The notes: generated by a model not told the origin, from the letters alone. DNA of 64,000 nt from Staphylococcus equorum (GCF_029531845.1 NZ_JAMBPV010000003.1:186001-250000), one strand, 5' to 3'; counted from the first letter of the stretch, positions 1 through 9,375 are shown. A program made the numbers and translations.

Positions 1-201
1 TATAAGACAAGTTTATGGATTTAAATAATCAAAAAAACTTTTTTTTATCACTTTAAGAAGTTTTGTATCAAAATCGAACGTTTTAAAAATTACGGCTAAT
101 AAAATTTATTACGTTTAAATAATATAGTAGGAAGTATATACTATCAATATATTATGATAAATATAGGGCATGTTAAAAAGGAAAGAAACGAGGGTTTTAA
201 T

Positions 202-1032
202 TTGGATGATATAGCTATTAAAGCAAATGAATTATCAAAAAAGTTTAGTGGAAATTATATTTTAAAAAATATTTCTTTTGAAATACCAGAAAAATCAACC
301 ACTTTTATACAGGGGGCAAATGGTTCTGGTAAAAGTGTTACTTTGAAATTAATCGCTGGTTTTCTACATCCCACAGAAGGCGATATTCAAAGAAAATACA
401 AAAAAGTATCTTATACGCCTGACAATTTCCCATCAAATTTAAACTTTACAATTTTAGAATATCTTGATTACATATCAAAAGTATATAACCAAAAAAGAGA
501 AACTACTCTGTATTATTTGGAACTGTTTAAACTTAATTCTCAAAAAAAGGGGAAGTTAAAATATTGTTCTAAAGGTACTTTGCAGAAAATAAACATAATA
601 CAGTCATTATTATCTGACTCAGATGTATATTTATTTGATGAACCCTTATCTGGGTTAGACTCAGCTACTCAAGATATAGTGAAAACTATTTTAAATGATT
701 TAAAAGGTACAGCAACGGTTGTTTTCACTTCTCATGAAAATGAGTTTGCAACTAGCATTTGCACCCACGTTTTAGATATGAAAACAGGCTTTGTACAAAA
801 TGTAAATGATGTATCATCTAAACAAGTTAGTCATTTAAAACGAATTATAACTAAATTTAGTAACGATGCTTTAGAACTACTAAGGACATATACTACGTTA
901 ACTGATTTGAAATATGACTCAGATATTATATTCATTACTTTACCGTCCGATAAAAGTGACCAAGTTATTAAGTCATTAATAGAGCGTAATAATCACATCA
1001 TAGAAGTAAAGGAATTGTTTAATGATGAATAA
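202..1032 (+). CDS. ABC transporter ATP-binding protein
   Basis: Cytoplasmic ATPase of an ABC exporter paired with the membrane protein that follows. A Walker A GANGSGKS lies near the N-terminus, a Walker B/D-loop region reads YLFDEPLSGLDSAT, and an H-loop reads FTSHE. The signature loop is unusual: CSKGTLQK stands where LSGGQ is expected, as in some ABC-2/bacteriocin-immunity ATPases. The C-terminal ~80 residues beyond the nucleotide-binding domain are of unknown role. I favour the TTG start at 202 because GAGGG sits about 7 nt upstream; an in-frame ATG at 154 has no ribosome binding site at proper spacing. The 3' end overlaps the permease gene. The substrate cannot be told from sequence. 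Confidence 0.8.
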   Translation: MDDIAIKANELSKKFSGNYILKNISFEIPEKSTTFIQGANGSGKSVTLKLIAGFLHPTEGDIQRKYKKVSYTPDNFPSNLNFTILEYLDYISKVYNQKRETTLYYLELFKLNSQKKGKLKYCSKGTLQKINIIQSLLSDSDVYLFDEPLSGLDSATQDIVKTILNDLKGTATVVFTSHENEFATSICTHVLDMKTGFVQNVNDVSSKQVSHLKRIITKFSNDALELLRTYTTLTDLKYDSDIIFITLPSDKSDQVIKSLIERNNHIIEVKELFNDE

Positions 1033-1735
1033 TTTTCTCAAATATCAATTTAGAAATTTTGGAAGGAGTTATAAATTCATTCCTCCTTACGTTATCTATA
1101 TTACATGGATTATGCTTTTATATGTATATAAGGACATCCCTATTTTATCTAGCTATGGAATAAGTTTTATAGTTCTTACTTTCATTTCTACTTGGCTTAC
1201 TGTAATGATTTTACAGAGTGATACTTTAAGCGAAAAAGAATTACATTATATTCAACTACAGTCATTATACAAATATTTAATAGGCAAATTTGTATTTTCA
1301 TTATTACTATTACTTCCTTTGATTTTGTTTGCTATTGGATACCCAGTAATAATGAATGTATATGATAAAAACATTCAATTTTTCCATTTGTTTTTAGGAG
1401 TCTATTCTCACATCTCTGGTTGTATATTGGGAATAAGTATTGCATTTATACTTGCCAATACTTCATTATCAAATAAAAAATACGCTTGGTTAATGGGTGT
1501 ATTTATTTTACTCATTTCTTTATTAAAAGAAGTATTCATAACATATATTCCTTTTTTAAAATCCATATCTTGGATACTACCTCCTTTTTCTGAGATAAAC
1601 GAGATATTAACATATGGAGATAATGTGAAAATGAATACTACTTTGCTTTTCAATATGGGATACACTTATTTTTATTTAATTGTTTTAGTTTTAATTTTTT
1701 TCATAATAATTAAAAAAAGCGATTTGAAAGAATAA
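1022..1735 (+). CDS. ABC-2 type permease, six-TM membrane protein
   Basis: Integral membrane protein of 237 residues with about six hydrophobic segments and a lysine-rich C-terminus. It starts within the last codons of the ATPase gene (ATGATG at 1022), so the two are translationally coupled and presumably form one transporter. I recognise no family motif in it; the permease role is inferred from hydrophobicity, size and partner. Loss-prone two-gene ABC systems of this kind often export peptides or confer immunity to them, but nothing here fixes the substrate. Confidence 0.75.
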   Translation: MMNNFLKYQFRNFGRSYKFIPPYVIYITWIMLLYVYKDIPILSSYGISFIVLTFISTWLTVMILQSDTLSEKELHYIQLQSLYKYLIGKFVFSLLLLLPLILFAIGYPVIMNVYDKNIQFFHLFLGVYSHISGCILGISIAFILANTSLSNKKYAWLMGVFILLISLLKEVFITYIPFLKSISWILPPFSEINEILTYGDNVKMNTTLLFNMGYTYFYLIVLVLIFFIIIKKSDLKE

Positions 1736-1785
1736 AACTAAAATAACTATACTAGAGCCATATTTTTAACCACTTTTAATTTACA

Positions 1786-1883
1786 TAATCTATAGTTAAC
1801 ACAAAACATAATAAAAGAGACTCTTGTTAAAAGGAGTCTCTTTATTGTTTCAAAATTAACACAGGTCTTAATAACGATCATTT
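1786..1883. repeat. Interspersed hairpin repeat, copy A
   Basis: About 98 bp containing a stem around AAAGAGACTC/GGAGTCTCTTT, then a conserved 3' flank (TTGTTTCAAAATTAACAC, CTTAATAACGATC). The same arrangement recurs at many intergenic sites in this window. It sits between the convergent ABC permease and MFS genes, and its hairpin probably also terminates transcription. Confidence 0.7.
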
Positions 1884-1953
1884 TTTCTTGTTGGATTGCT
1901 ATGTCTTATTGTTTAGTCATACCTTTTAAAATGTATAATTATTTGTTAAATAA

Positions 1954-3414
1954 TTAATCTATTTTTTTCGGCGTCGCTCGGTAGACAATAAACGATAAGA
2001 TAACGGCAATAATGGATATAGCAAAGCTAATAAAATAAACGAGTTCAACTCCTGCGACCATTGCCTGATTTATTGTGTCAGGATCTTGTGGTTTCCCTGA
2101 ATTTTGTAAAAATTGAAGCTGTCTTGCATTCATAATACTAACAAATACTGCAACACCAATTGCTCCAGCAACTGGTTGTAAAGTTGTCATCACTGCAGTC
2201 CCGTGTGGATATAAGTGTTTTGGAAGTTGATTTAACCCATTGGTTTCAGCAGGCATCATAATTGCTGAAACAGATAACATCAACAAGATATAACTAACAA
2301 TAACAACCCACAAAGGCGTGTCCACATTTAATCTACTCATCACATACATTGCCCCACTTAGCACAATTGATGCAGGAATCATCAAAACACGCGGGCCAAA
2401 TTTATCAAATAGATATCCCATCAACGGCGACATTGCCCCATTAAGTAAACTACCTGGCAGTAAAATTAACCCCGCAGTAGCTGCAGTTAAAGCCAATGGC
2501 CCTTGCATATAGATAGGTAAAATTATTTCTGAAGCAAACATCGTCATGATGATTATTAAAAACATTAAAACAGCGTGTGTATACATAGGATATTTAAATA
2601 CTCTTAAATCTATTAGAGGTTCTTTTAAATTTAATTGTCTTATTGAAAATAAGACAATTCCAATGATTCCAACAATTATTGGGATTAATACATTTATACT
2701 TAAAAAGCCTGATTTACTTTCTCCAGCACTACTAAAGCCATATATAACAGCCCCAAAACCTATAGTTGAAAACACTAATGATAAATAATCGATTTTAGGT
2801 TTAGTAACTTCTGAAACATTAATTAAAAATTTAAACGCAAATGCAATTGAGAATATTGAAAATGGGATTACCATAATAAATAAAAAACGCCAACCTAGAT
2901 ATTCAACAATCACTCCAGATAGAGTTGGGCCAATAGTTGGCGCGAACATGATAACAAACCCAACGATTCCCATGATTTTTCCACGTTTCAAGGGGGGATA
3001 AATCAGCAAAAATACATTAAATATAATAGGCAAAAGCATCCCAGTCCCGATTGCTTGAATGAACCGTCCAATAAGGAGTATAGAAAAGGCTGGCGCCGCC
3101 GCACAAATTATTGTTCCAAGAGTGAAAATGGTCATAGTACTTAAAAATAACTGTCTTGTCGTAAACCACTGCAATAACAGCGCAGAAATCGGTGCTACGA
3201 TTCCCATAATTAACATAAACCCTGTCGTCATCCATTGTACAGTTGGTAAAGTGATATCAAATTCTTTCATCAAAGATGTAAGGGCAATATTTAATAATGT
3301 TTCATTTAATATAGCAAAAAAAGCTCCAATAATTAGTGAAAATATAATCGGTAATGTTTTAAAATTTGGATCATCTGCTAGATATTCATATTTTTGATGC
3401 TTGTTATTGTTCAT
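1954..3414 (-). CDS. DHA2-family (EmrB/QacA-like) MFS drug transporter
   Basis: Proton-driven multidrug efflux pump of the plasma membrane, 486 residues, with about 14 hydrophobic segments. Family hallmarks seen: GRFIQAIGTGMLLP after TM4, and the antiporter motif C region PTIGPTLSGVIVEYLGWRFLF. The N-terminus has a hydrophilic stretch before TM1. It lies downstream of a TetR regulator on the same strand and is probably repressed by it. A paralogous pump with its own TetR neighbour lies at about 37-38.4 kb. The exact drug spectrum is unknown. Confidence 0.88.
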   Translation of the reverse strand: MNNNKHQKYEYLADDPNFKTLPIIFSLIIGAFFAILNETLLNIALTSLMKEFDITLPTVQWMTTGFMLIMGIVAPISALLLQWFTTRQLFLSTMTIFTLGTIICAAAPAFSILLIGRFIQAIGTGMLLPIIFNVFLLIYPPLKRGKIMGIVGFVIMFAPTIGPTLSGVIVEYLGWRFLFIMVIPFSIFSIAFAFKFLINVSEVTKPKIDYLSLVFSTIGFGAVIYGFSSAGESKSGFLSINVLIPIIVGIIGIVLFSIRQLNLKEPLIDLRVFKYPMYTHAVLMFLIIIMTMFASEIILPIYMQGPLALTAATAGLILLPGSLLNGAMSPLMGYLFDKFGPRVLMIPASIVLSGAMYVMSRLNVDTPLWVVIVSYILLMLSVSAIMMPAETNGLNQLPKHLYPHGTAVMTTLQPVAGAIGVAVFVSIMNARQLQFLQNSGKPQDPDTINQAMVAGVELVYFISFAISIIAVILSFIVYRATPKKID

Positions 3415-3549
3415 GTTAAGGCCCTCTCTGTCATAAATATTTAAATTAACTAAAAATTTTAATCATCTGCTTAATACTTATGAAATGTATTTACGGTACA
3501 TATTAAGAATGATGAAATTTATATAAGTGCCTTCAATTAAAATGACCAT

Positions 3550-4098
3550 TTATTTATTCTCCTGATTTAAGGAATTACAAATTTCGAAAACGATTCTTTC
3601 CATTTGTTGCATTTGTTCCATGTCGAGGTATTCGTACATTATAGAAAACCAAAGACCATCACTAATTAAACGCAGTTTTAAAATTTCATCAGGATTGCCT
3701 TCGTCTAGTGCAAATCTTTCCTGCCAAGTCTGCGTAACATCCTTCCATAGTTTCAAACTATTTTTATCTTCGCGAGAAGAAATTAAAACCGCTGTTAACT
3801 GTGTGTTATTTGATTCACGTAAACAGTCAAGGGTTGCCAGAGCATATGCTCTGGTGAACTTATAAGACCCTGAAAGCATAGAAATGTGATATTCTATGGC
3901 CGTTTCAAATTCTTCTATAACCATTTCATTCATTTTTTTTATTAATGTTTCTTTATTATTAAAGTGGTATAAGACACCACCTTTAGTGATATTTGCCTTT
4001 TTAGCTAAATAATCCATGGTCAATTTATGCATACCATCTTCTTGTATAATCTTTGCTGCTAAACTTAATAATTCTTGCTTTTTATTGATTTGATTCAC
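3550..4098 (-). CDS. TetR-family transcriptional regulator
   Basis: 182 residues. The N-terminal helix-turn-helix reads LTMDYLAKKANITKGGVLYHFNNKETLI, a typical TetR DNA-binding domain; the C-terminal domain is divergent and would bind an inducer. It lies immediately upstream of the MFS pump on the same strand, with a 7-bp inverted repeat just before its own start, so it most likely represses itself and the pump. The start is the first methionine of the helix-turn-helix domain. Confidence 0.88.
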   Translation of the reverse strand: MNQINKKQELLSLAAKIIQEDGMHKLTMDYLAKKANITKGGVLYHFNNKETLIKKMNEMVIEEFETAIEYHISMLSGSYKFTRAYALATLDCLRESNNTQLTAVLISSREDKNSLKLWKDVTQTWQERFALDEGNPDEILKLRLISDGLWFSIMYEYLDMEQMQQMERIVFEICNSLNQENK

Positions 4099-4115
4099 GC
4101 CCTAATCTCAATTTT

Positions 4116-4139
4116 ACTATACTTACCGTTCAGTATAGT
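4116..4139. promoter_or_regulatory. Candidate TetR operator
   Basis: ACTATAC and GTATAGT form perfect 7-bp inverted arms separated by 10 bases (TTACCGTTCA). They lie 18 nt upstream of the TetR start codon, the usual place for autorepression. Binding is inferred from position and symmetry only. Confidence 0.55.
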
Positions 4140-4190
4140 GAATATAACACGGTATTTTTGTTTGGTCAACGTAATGAGTTGTTATCGAAA

Positions 4191-4270
4191 GGTTAAAATA
4201 TTAAAAGCCACTTCTTTTCAAAGAAGTGGCTTAATCGTTTCAAAAGCAAATTCTGTCTCACTTACAATTA
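4191..4270. repeat. Interspersed hairpin repeat, copy B
   Basis: Stem AAGCCACTTCTTT/AAAGAAGTGGCTT followed by TAATCGTTTCAAAAGCAAATTCTGTCT, matching the conserved 3' flank of the other copies. The stem sequence differs from copy A but the architecture is the same. The rest of the 4099-4685 gap holds the TetR operator, a second dyad near 4603 and the promoter region of the next operon. Confidence 0.65.
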
Positions 4271-4602
4271 TTTTAAACACCCATTCTCATACGCCCTAAT
4301 CGTACAAATAGAAACAGTATTTCACAAGAATCTTTAAATGTTTAATCAAGGTAGGGGCTAAATGTACACTCTTGTTTTGATTCAAATGCTTTAATATCTA
4401 AAATTCTATTATATTAGCCACTACATTTTCCGATTTACATATAATTTAAAAGCCATAGTTGCAGAATCTCTTAAAAAAGTAGTTACGGGAAAACTTAATA
4501 CTTATTTTTGAGAAGTGACAGATTATTTATAAAATATAATAATCAAATACGTTGTACTTTATTTGATCTCTTGAGGCTACCTAACTCTAAAAAATCAATA
4601 TA

Positions 4603-4620
4603 TTTTAGGTCAACCTAAAA
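4603..4620. promoter_or_regulatory. Perfect dyad resembling a DtxR/MntR-type box
   Basis: TTTTAGGT and ACCTAAAA are perfect 8-bp inverted arms around CA. They lie 66 bp upstream of the RodA-like gene. The TTAGGT...ACCTAA core resembles boxes bound by DtxR/SirR/MntR-type metal-dependent repressors; regulation by such a protein is inferred. Confidence 0.45.
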
Positions 4621-4685
4621 TTATTTGTCAGCACATAAAAATTATGTGACAATTGTAAATAAATAGTTAAGAAAGGGTTAAGGTA

Positions 4686-5867
4686 ATGTTAAAGGTAATA
4701 AAAAAAATTAAAATGCGCATTAAGAATTTGGATTTAGGTATTCTATCCATTTTTATAATATTAAGTGTTATAGGTGTAATAATGATTTACAGTGCGAGCA
4801 TGGTTTCGGCTTCAAAAGGAACCTTAACTAACGGAGTACCAATAGAGGCCAATTTCTTTATGAAAAGACAGTATCTTTTTTCCGTTCTGGGTTTTATCTT
4901 AATGCTATTTATTAGTATGTATTTTAATATTAATGCATTAAAAAGTATTAGTATCCAAAAGTTTATGGTTATAGGCACGATAGCACTACTGTTACTAACA
5001 CTTTTAATTGGTAAAGACGTTAATGGTTCGAGGAATTGGATTAACCTAGGATTATTTAGTGTGCAGTCATCAGAATTCTTAAAATTAGTAGCTATTTTTT
5101 ACCTTGCATTTATTATAGATAAACGCTTAACAAACAAACGAGACTATAAATTGAAAAATTTAGTGCCACCTTTAGGTGTTTTAGGTGCAGGTTTAGTACT
5201 TGTATTAATGCAAGGAGATTTAGGAGGAATGTTATTAACTGTTGCAATTATTGCTTCAATTTTAATGTATTCTGATATCAAAAATAAAATAAAAGTTCAA
5301 ATTTTAGCTATTACCTCAATACCAACAGTATTATACATAATTTATACCTTAGTTTTTGATTCTAAAAATCTATATAGGATGAAGCGTATAAAAGTGGTTT
5401 TAGATCCTTTTAAATATGAAAATGATGACGGTTATCAACTTACTAACGCGCTTGTATCAATCAGTAACGGCGGTTTTTTTGGACGTGGATTAGGAAACGG
5501 AATTTTAAAATTAGGTTATTTACCTGAACCACATACAGATTTTATATTCACAGTTATTTCTGAAGAGTTGGGACTCATAGGCGTGATGTTCATATTAATT
5601 ATGTATGCTTTTATAATATTTAAAGGTTTTACATATGCTAATAAAACCAACAATCATTTCTACAAACTTATTTGTGTGGGCGTAGTGAGTTACTTATTTA
5701 TACAAGTATTTATAAACTTAGGCGGTGTATCAGGCTTGATTCCGTTAACAGGCGTAACATTACCGTTATTAAGTTACGGGGGATCATCTATGCTAAGCAT
5801 TAGTATCGCTTTAGGCAGTATGCTAGCGGTTATAAGAGAAATTAAGAAAGAGGAGCGATATAAATGA
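4686..5867 (+). CDS. FtsW/RodA/SpoVE-family peptidoglycan glycosyltransferase
   Basis: SEDS-family membrane protein of 393 residues with about ten TM helices. It would polymerise lipid II glycan chains together with a class B PBP. Family motifs seen: GSRNWINLGLFSVQSSEFLK (the usual QPSE is QSSE here), DPFKYENDDGYQL and LPEPHTDFIFTVISEELG in the large extracellular loop, and the C-terminal PLLSYGGSS. The start follows AAAGGGTTAAGGT. Its stop overlaps the PAP2 gene by 4 bp, so the three-gene set SEDS-PAP2-LCP looks like one operon. No PBP is adjacent, so this is probably an accessory SEDS protein; a specific name (rodA or ftsW) is not safe. Confidence 0.88.
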   Translation: MLKVIKKIKMRIKNLDLGILSIFIILSVIGVIMIYSASMVSASKGTLTNGVPIEANFFMKRQYLFSVLGFILMLFISMYFNINALKSISIQKFMVIGTIALLLLTLLIGKDVNGSRNWINLGLFSVQSSEFLKLVAIFYLAFIIDKRLTNKRDYKLKNLVPPLGVLGAGLVLVLMQGDLGGMLLTVAIIASILMYSDIKNKIKVQILAITSIPTVLYIIYTLVFDSKNLYRMKRIKVVLDPFKYENDDGYQLTNALVSISNGGFFGRGLGNGILKLGYLPEPHTDFIFTVISEELGLIGVMFILIMYAFIIFKGFTYANKTNNHFYKLICVGVVSYLFIQVFINLGGVSGLIPLTGVTLPLLSYGGSSMLSISIALGSMLAVIREIKKEERYK

Positions 5868-6454
5868 ATAAAATATATTTCTCCACATTATTATATTCAA
5901 GTCTCGTTCTACTTATGTTATCGATTATCAATGGTTTTATGTTCAATATAGATTATTATGTACACCAGTTTTTAAATCAATATCTACCTAGCGGTACGGT
6001 TGTACAAACGCTACATTTTATATCTAATGTTTTTTCTCCATTTAATTGCTTATTATTAGTATTGTTTCTTTTAGCTATTCTGTTTTTTAAAAACAAAGAT
6101 CAATTTTTATTATACGGATTTTGGAGTTTCAGTGTTTTTTTAATTGGGACAATTATGAAATATACAATTGGGCGTCCAAGACCATCAATATATTTTGATG
6201 GTTATAGCTTTCCAAGTATGCATGTATTAAGTGTAAGTCTATTAGTAACTTTGCTTATTTTAATTACAAAAAATAAATGGACAAAAATCGTTGGAACCGC
6301 CTTAATTATTACGATGATGATATCGAGAGTTTATGTTAACGCACATTATTTTTCTGACACGATAGGCAGCCTAATTGTATTAACAATTATGTTATTAAGC
6401 TTGAGACTAGCCGAAGAGAAGGAGTCACATTATGAAACTAACGAAAAAAGGTAA
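5864..6454 (+). CDS. PAP2-family membrane phosphatase
   Basis: 196-residue membrane protein with all three parts of the PAP2 phosphatase signature: KYTIGRPRP (KX6RP), FPSMH (PSGH-type) and SRVYVNAHYFSD (SRX5HX3D). It has about six TM helices. Bacterial members dephosphorylate undecaprenyl pyrophosphate, phosphatidylglycerophosphate or similar lipids at the outer membrane face. Position between a SEDS polymerase and an LCP ligase suggests recycling of undecaprenyl-PP carrier. The start overlaps the upstream stop (ATGA type) and the 3' end overlaps the LCP gene by about 20 bp. Confidence 0.87.
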   Translation: MNKIYFSTLLYSSLVLLMLSIINGFMFNIDYYVHQFLNQYLPSGTVVQTLHFISNVFSPFNCLLLVLFLLAILFFKNKDQFLLYGFWSFSVFLIGTIMKYTIGRPRPSIYFDGYSFPSMHVLSVSLLVTLLILITKNKWTKIVGTALIITMMISRVYVNAHYFSDTIGSLIVLTIMLLSLRLAEEKESHYETNEKR

Positions 6455-7346
6455 AATCTTAATTACTATACTTATTCTTTTAATTATTCTCATCGGTTTT
6501 TTTACGTATAAATTAATCCATTTAAATCAATCTATACATGATTCACAGAAGACAGGTGAAGAATCGAAAGCAGCCCAAGCGAAAATAAAATCTAAAAAAC
6601 CAATTTCTATTGCGATTTTCGGGGTAGATTCAGATATTGAACGTGCAGAAGAAAATATGGGGCAACGAACAGATACTTTATTAATTGCATCTATTAACCC
6701 TGAAAAGAAAAAAACAAAACTTATTTCAATCCCTAGAGATATGAGTAGTGAGATTCCGGGTGTTGCCGGCAATGAAAAAATTGCACATGCCTATGCTTAT
6801 GGAGGTCCAAAAATAGCAATGGATACACTTAGACAAAATTTAAGCGTGCCGATTGATGCATATGTGACTTTAGACATGGACGGGTTTGAACAGGTTATTG
6901 ATATCTTTGATGGAGTAACTGTAACAAGTAATGCTACTTTCAGCTACAATGGATCGAGTTTTGAAGAGGGGAAAAAAGTAGATTTAGATGGGGAAAAAGC
7001 CTTGGATTATGTACGTAGCCGTAAAGAAGAAGGTGCAGGCGGTGATGAAGGACGTGCCGAAAGACAGCGCCAAGTTATTCATACATTAGCTAAATCTGCT
7101 AGCCAGTCTTCAAGTATATTTAAATTAAACAAAATACTCAAAGTAAGTGAAAATAATGTTACAACTAATCTCAATGTAGGAGATTTAAAATCATTATATT
7201 CAAATTATAAAGACGCTACACAATCAATGGAAAAAATGTCGATTGACGGAGAAAATTTAGTAGAGTCGGACGGTGTTTGGTATTTTGAACCAGACGAAAC
7301 AGATAACATAAATAAAATAGCCGAATATAAAAATAATTTAAAATAA
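6432..7346 (+). CDS. LytR-CpsA-Psr (LCP) family protein
   Basis: 304 residues: a short cytoplasmic tail, one TM helix at about 8-27, and an extracellular LCP domain from about 55. LCP proteins transfer wall teichoic acid or capsule precursors from undecaprenyl-PP to peptidoglycan. Conserved residues seen: FGVDS (D66), GQRTDTLL (R79, D81), PRDM (R102, D103) and DYVRSR (about 192-197). It is last in the SEDS-PAP2-LCP operon, which groups lipid-carrier enzymes with a wall polymerase. A bidirectional hairpin follows. Which polymer it attaches is unknown. Confidence 0.88.
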   Translation: MKLTKKGKILITILILLIILIGFFTYKLIHLNQSIHDSQKTGEESKAAQAKIKSKKPISIAIFGVDSDIERAEENMGQRTDTLLIASINPEKKKTKLISIPRDMSSEIPGVAGNEKIAHAYAYGGPKIAMDTLRQNLSVPIDAYVTLDMDGFEQVIDIFDGVTVTSNATFSYNGSSFEEGKKVDLDGEKALDYVRSRKEEGAGGDEGRAERQRQVIHTLAKSASQSSSIFKLNKILKVSENNVTTNLNVGDLKSLYSNYKDATQSMEKMSIDGENLVESDGVWYFEPDETDNINKIAEYKNNLK

Positions 7347-7544
7347 CAATAAGTCCTTATTTAATGAAATGAAAAATTCTAAAAATGCGTGGTTAAATGG
7401 TAATAAACTAACTTAGCGTTTCACTTTAATAACTATTCACATAATCAATAATTATCAGAAAGCATATTAAAATCAAAATTCATCTTAATATTGTAATTAA
7501 TATAAAAACCATTAAACATTTAGATTAATTTTAATATATGGAAA

Positions 7545-7590
7545 TAAAAAGAGAGAGGAAACTAAAATTTAGTTTCCTCTCTCTTTTTAC
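7545..7590. terminator. Bidirectional terminator
   Basis: Long stem AAAAAGAGAGAGGAAACTAAA / TTTAGTTTCCTCTCTCTTTTT between the convergent LCP and hxlB genes, with A and T tracts on the two sides. Confidence 0.85.
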
Positions 7591-7612
7591 TTTTATTAAC
7601 ACTTATATTTGG

Positions 7613-8161
7613 TTATTCCAAATTTGCGTGGTTTTGTTGCATTGCTTCTTCATCAACTTTTAATGCAATCATTAAGTCTAAAACAATACTATCTAAAAAC
7701 ACTTGTGATGCTTGTTCAAATAGGCTAGCTAAGGGCTGTGCTGAACCTTCAGCATCATATTTCGTCCCTGCCGGTAATTCAATAACTGCATTTGCAAGTT
7801 CACCTATCGCTGAAGCCGGGTTTGTCGACAATAACACAACTTCTGCACCTACAGATTTAGCTTTATCTGCTAATAATCTTAAATGCGCTGTCGAACCTGA
7901 CCCAGAGATAATCACAAACAAGTCATTTTCAGTAATAGACGGCGTCGTAGACTCACCCACAACATGCGCATATTTGCCTAATTGATTTAAACGCATTGCA
8001 AAACTATTTGCTACAAAGCCTGAACGACCTTTGCCTGCAACAAATATTTGGTTCGTTTCAACTACTTGTGTTAAAAACGCTTTTGCTTCACTATCTTTAA
8101 CGTGCGATAGTGTATGGTCTAATTCATCTAATATTAAGCGATAATTTGTAATTTCAGTCAT
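7613..8161 (-). CDS. hxlB: 6-phospho-3-hexuloisomerase
   Basis: SIS-domain isomerase of 182 residues. It converts D-arabino-3-hexulose 6-phosphate to fructose 6-phosphate, the second step of the ribulose monophosphate pathway of formaldehyde fixation. The sugar-isomerase core reads VAGKGRSGFVANSFAMRLNQLG, and FVIISGSGSTAHL marks the second phosphosugar loop. The reading frame is open further upstream, but that part overlaps hxlA; the start MTEITNYR at 8161 lies one base from the hxlA stop and matches family length. Co-transcribed with hxlA. Confidence 0.92.
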   Translation of the reverse strand: MTEITNYRLILDELDHTLSHVKDSEAKAFLTQVVETNQIFVAGKGRSGFVANSFAMRLNQLGKYAHVVGESTTPSITENDLFVIISGSGSTAHLRLLADKAKSVGAEVVLLSTNPASAIGELANAVIELPAGTKYDAEGSAQPLASLFEQASQVFLDSIVLDLMIALKVDEEAMQQNHANLE

Positions 8162-8162
8162 A

Positions 8163-8795
8163 TTATCTGCCTTCAATCGCATCTCTACATTGTTTAGCAG
8201 CTTCAACTGGATCGTCTGCGTTAGCAATACCGCCACCAACAACAACTAAGTCTGGTTCTTCTGCTACAACCTCTTTAATTGTATCTGGTTTAATACCACC
8301 AATAACAGCTACTTTTGAGTTAGAGATAACTGATTTAACTTTACGTAAACTTTCTAAAGGAGATTGACCTTCAGCTTGTAAGTCATAACCAGTATGCACA
8401 GCGATATAGTCTGCGCCTAAATCATCTAATTCTTTAGCACGTTTTTCTAAATCTTGTACTGCAATCATATCTACTAATAATTCTTTACCACTTTTATGTG
8501 CTTCTTCAACTGCTGCTTTAATTGATGCATCTTCTGCAACGCCTAAAATTGTTACTACGTCTGCACCAAATTTAACTGCTTGGCTTACTTCGTAGTCTGC
8601 AGCATCCATAATTTTTAAATCTGCAAGTACTTTTACGCCTTCTATATTATCGTTTAAATATTGAACCGCTGGTAAACCTTCATTAATAACGATTGGTGTA
8701 CCAATTTCTACGATATCTACATAATCTTTAACTTTATTCGCAAGTTCTGTAGCTTCCTCTTTATTCAATAAATCAATTGCTAGTTGTAATTCCAT
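8163..8795 (-). CDS. hxlA: 3-hexulose-6-phosphate synthase
   Basis: 210-residue TIM-barrel aldolase of the orotidine-5'-phosphate decarboxylase superfamily. It condenses formaldehyde with ribulose 5-phosphate. Family motifs: LADLKIMDAADYEVSQAVKFGADVV (the metal-binding DxKxxD) and VVVGGGIANADDP at the C-terminal phosphate site. The start follows AGGAGGTAATAACTT. It forms an operon with hxlB and is divergent from an HxlR-type regulator with symmetric sites between them. Role: formaldehyde detoxification and pentose/hexose interconversion. Confidence 0.93.
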   Translation of the reverse strand: MELQLAIDLLNKEEATELANKVKDYVDIVEIGTPIVINEGLPAVQYLNDNIEGVKVLADLKIMDAADYEVSQAVKFGADVVTILGVAEDASIKAAVEEAHKSGKELLVDMIAVQDLEKRAKELDDLGADYIAVHTGYDLQAEGQSPLESLRKVKSVISNSKVAVIGGIKPDTIKEVVAEEPDLVVVGGGIANADDPVEAAKQCRDAIEGR

Positions 8796-8811
8796 AAGTT
8801 ATTACCTCCTA

Positions 8812-8858
8812 AGTATTGTATCGCCAGTATGATACAATGTCATAATTAATACAATACT
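8812..8858. promoter_or_regulatory. hxl intergenic operator cluster
   Basis: AGTATTGTAT (8812-8821) and ATACAATACT (8849-8858) are perfect 10-bp inverted arms. A third half-site, GATACAA (8831-8837), pairs with TTGTATC (8816-8822). Lying between divergent hxlA and hxlR, this is the natural target of the HxlR-type protein; binding is inferred. Confidence 0.55.
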
Positions 8859-8885
8859 GACATATTTGTCACTAAGGAGTAGTCT

Positions 8886-9224
8886 ATGTTAATAGAATAT
8901 AATAATAAATTGTTTTACACTTCTAAAGATTTAGCTTTATCGGTAATTGGCGGTAGATGGAAAATCCCTATTATTTACCACTTATTACAATCAGAAGTAC
9001 TTAGGTTAAGTGAGTTACAAAAAAAATTACCCGATATTAACCAAAGAATGCTGATCAGACAATTAAAAGAACTTGAAAAAGATATGATAATTACAAGAAC
9101 TGTGTACCCAGTAGTCCCTCCGAAAGTTGAATATCGTTTAACTGATATTGGCTTGTCTCTCGAGAACGTAGTCTATGGTATTTGCGAATGGGGAGATGAA
9201 TATCTAAAATTACTTAAAAGTTAA
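8886..9224 (+). CDS. hxlR: HxlR-family winged-helix regulator
   Basis: 112 residues. Typical HxlR domain: LSVIGGRWKIPIIYHLL, LSELQKKLPDINQRMLIRQLKELEKD (recognition helix) and VPPKVEYRLTDIGLSL (wing). In Bacillus the HxlR protein activates hxlAB in response to formaldehyde. Here it is transcribed divergently from hxlAB across 90 bp with inverted repeats, so the same role is likely. The usual N-terminal effector cysteine is not in a CP motif (the protein begins MLIEYNNKLFYTSKDLALS), so sensing chemistry may differ from the Bacillus protein. Confidence 0.82.
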   Translation: MLIEYNNKLFYTSKDLALSVIGGRWKIPIIYHLLQSEVLRLSELQKKLPDINQRMLIRQLKELEKDMIITRTVYPVVPPKVEYRLTDIGLSLENVVYGICEWGDEYLKLLKS

Positions 9225-9375
9225 AATATATAATAATAGATAACTACCAGAATTTCACACAATTCTCATTAAAACATGAGTTCCCAGAGCTTAAGACTAA
9301 CGTTCTCTATAATACTAATACTAAAAAATTCAGTATTTCTTCAATTATAAATTATCTTTTTAACCTATAATAAAT

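Noticed and set aside
4686..7346. Capsule or teichoic-acid biosynthesis cluster
   Set aside because: Only a SEDS protein, a PAP2 phosphatase and an LCP ligase are present; no glycosyltransferases or flippase adjoin them.
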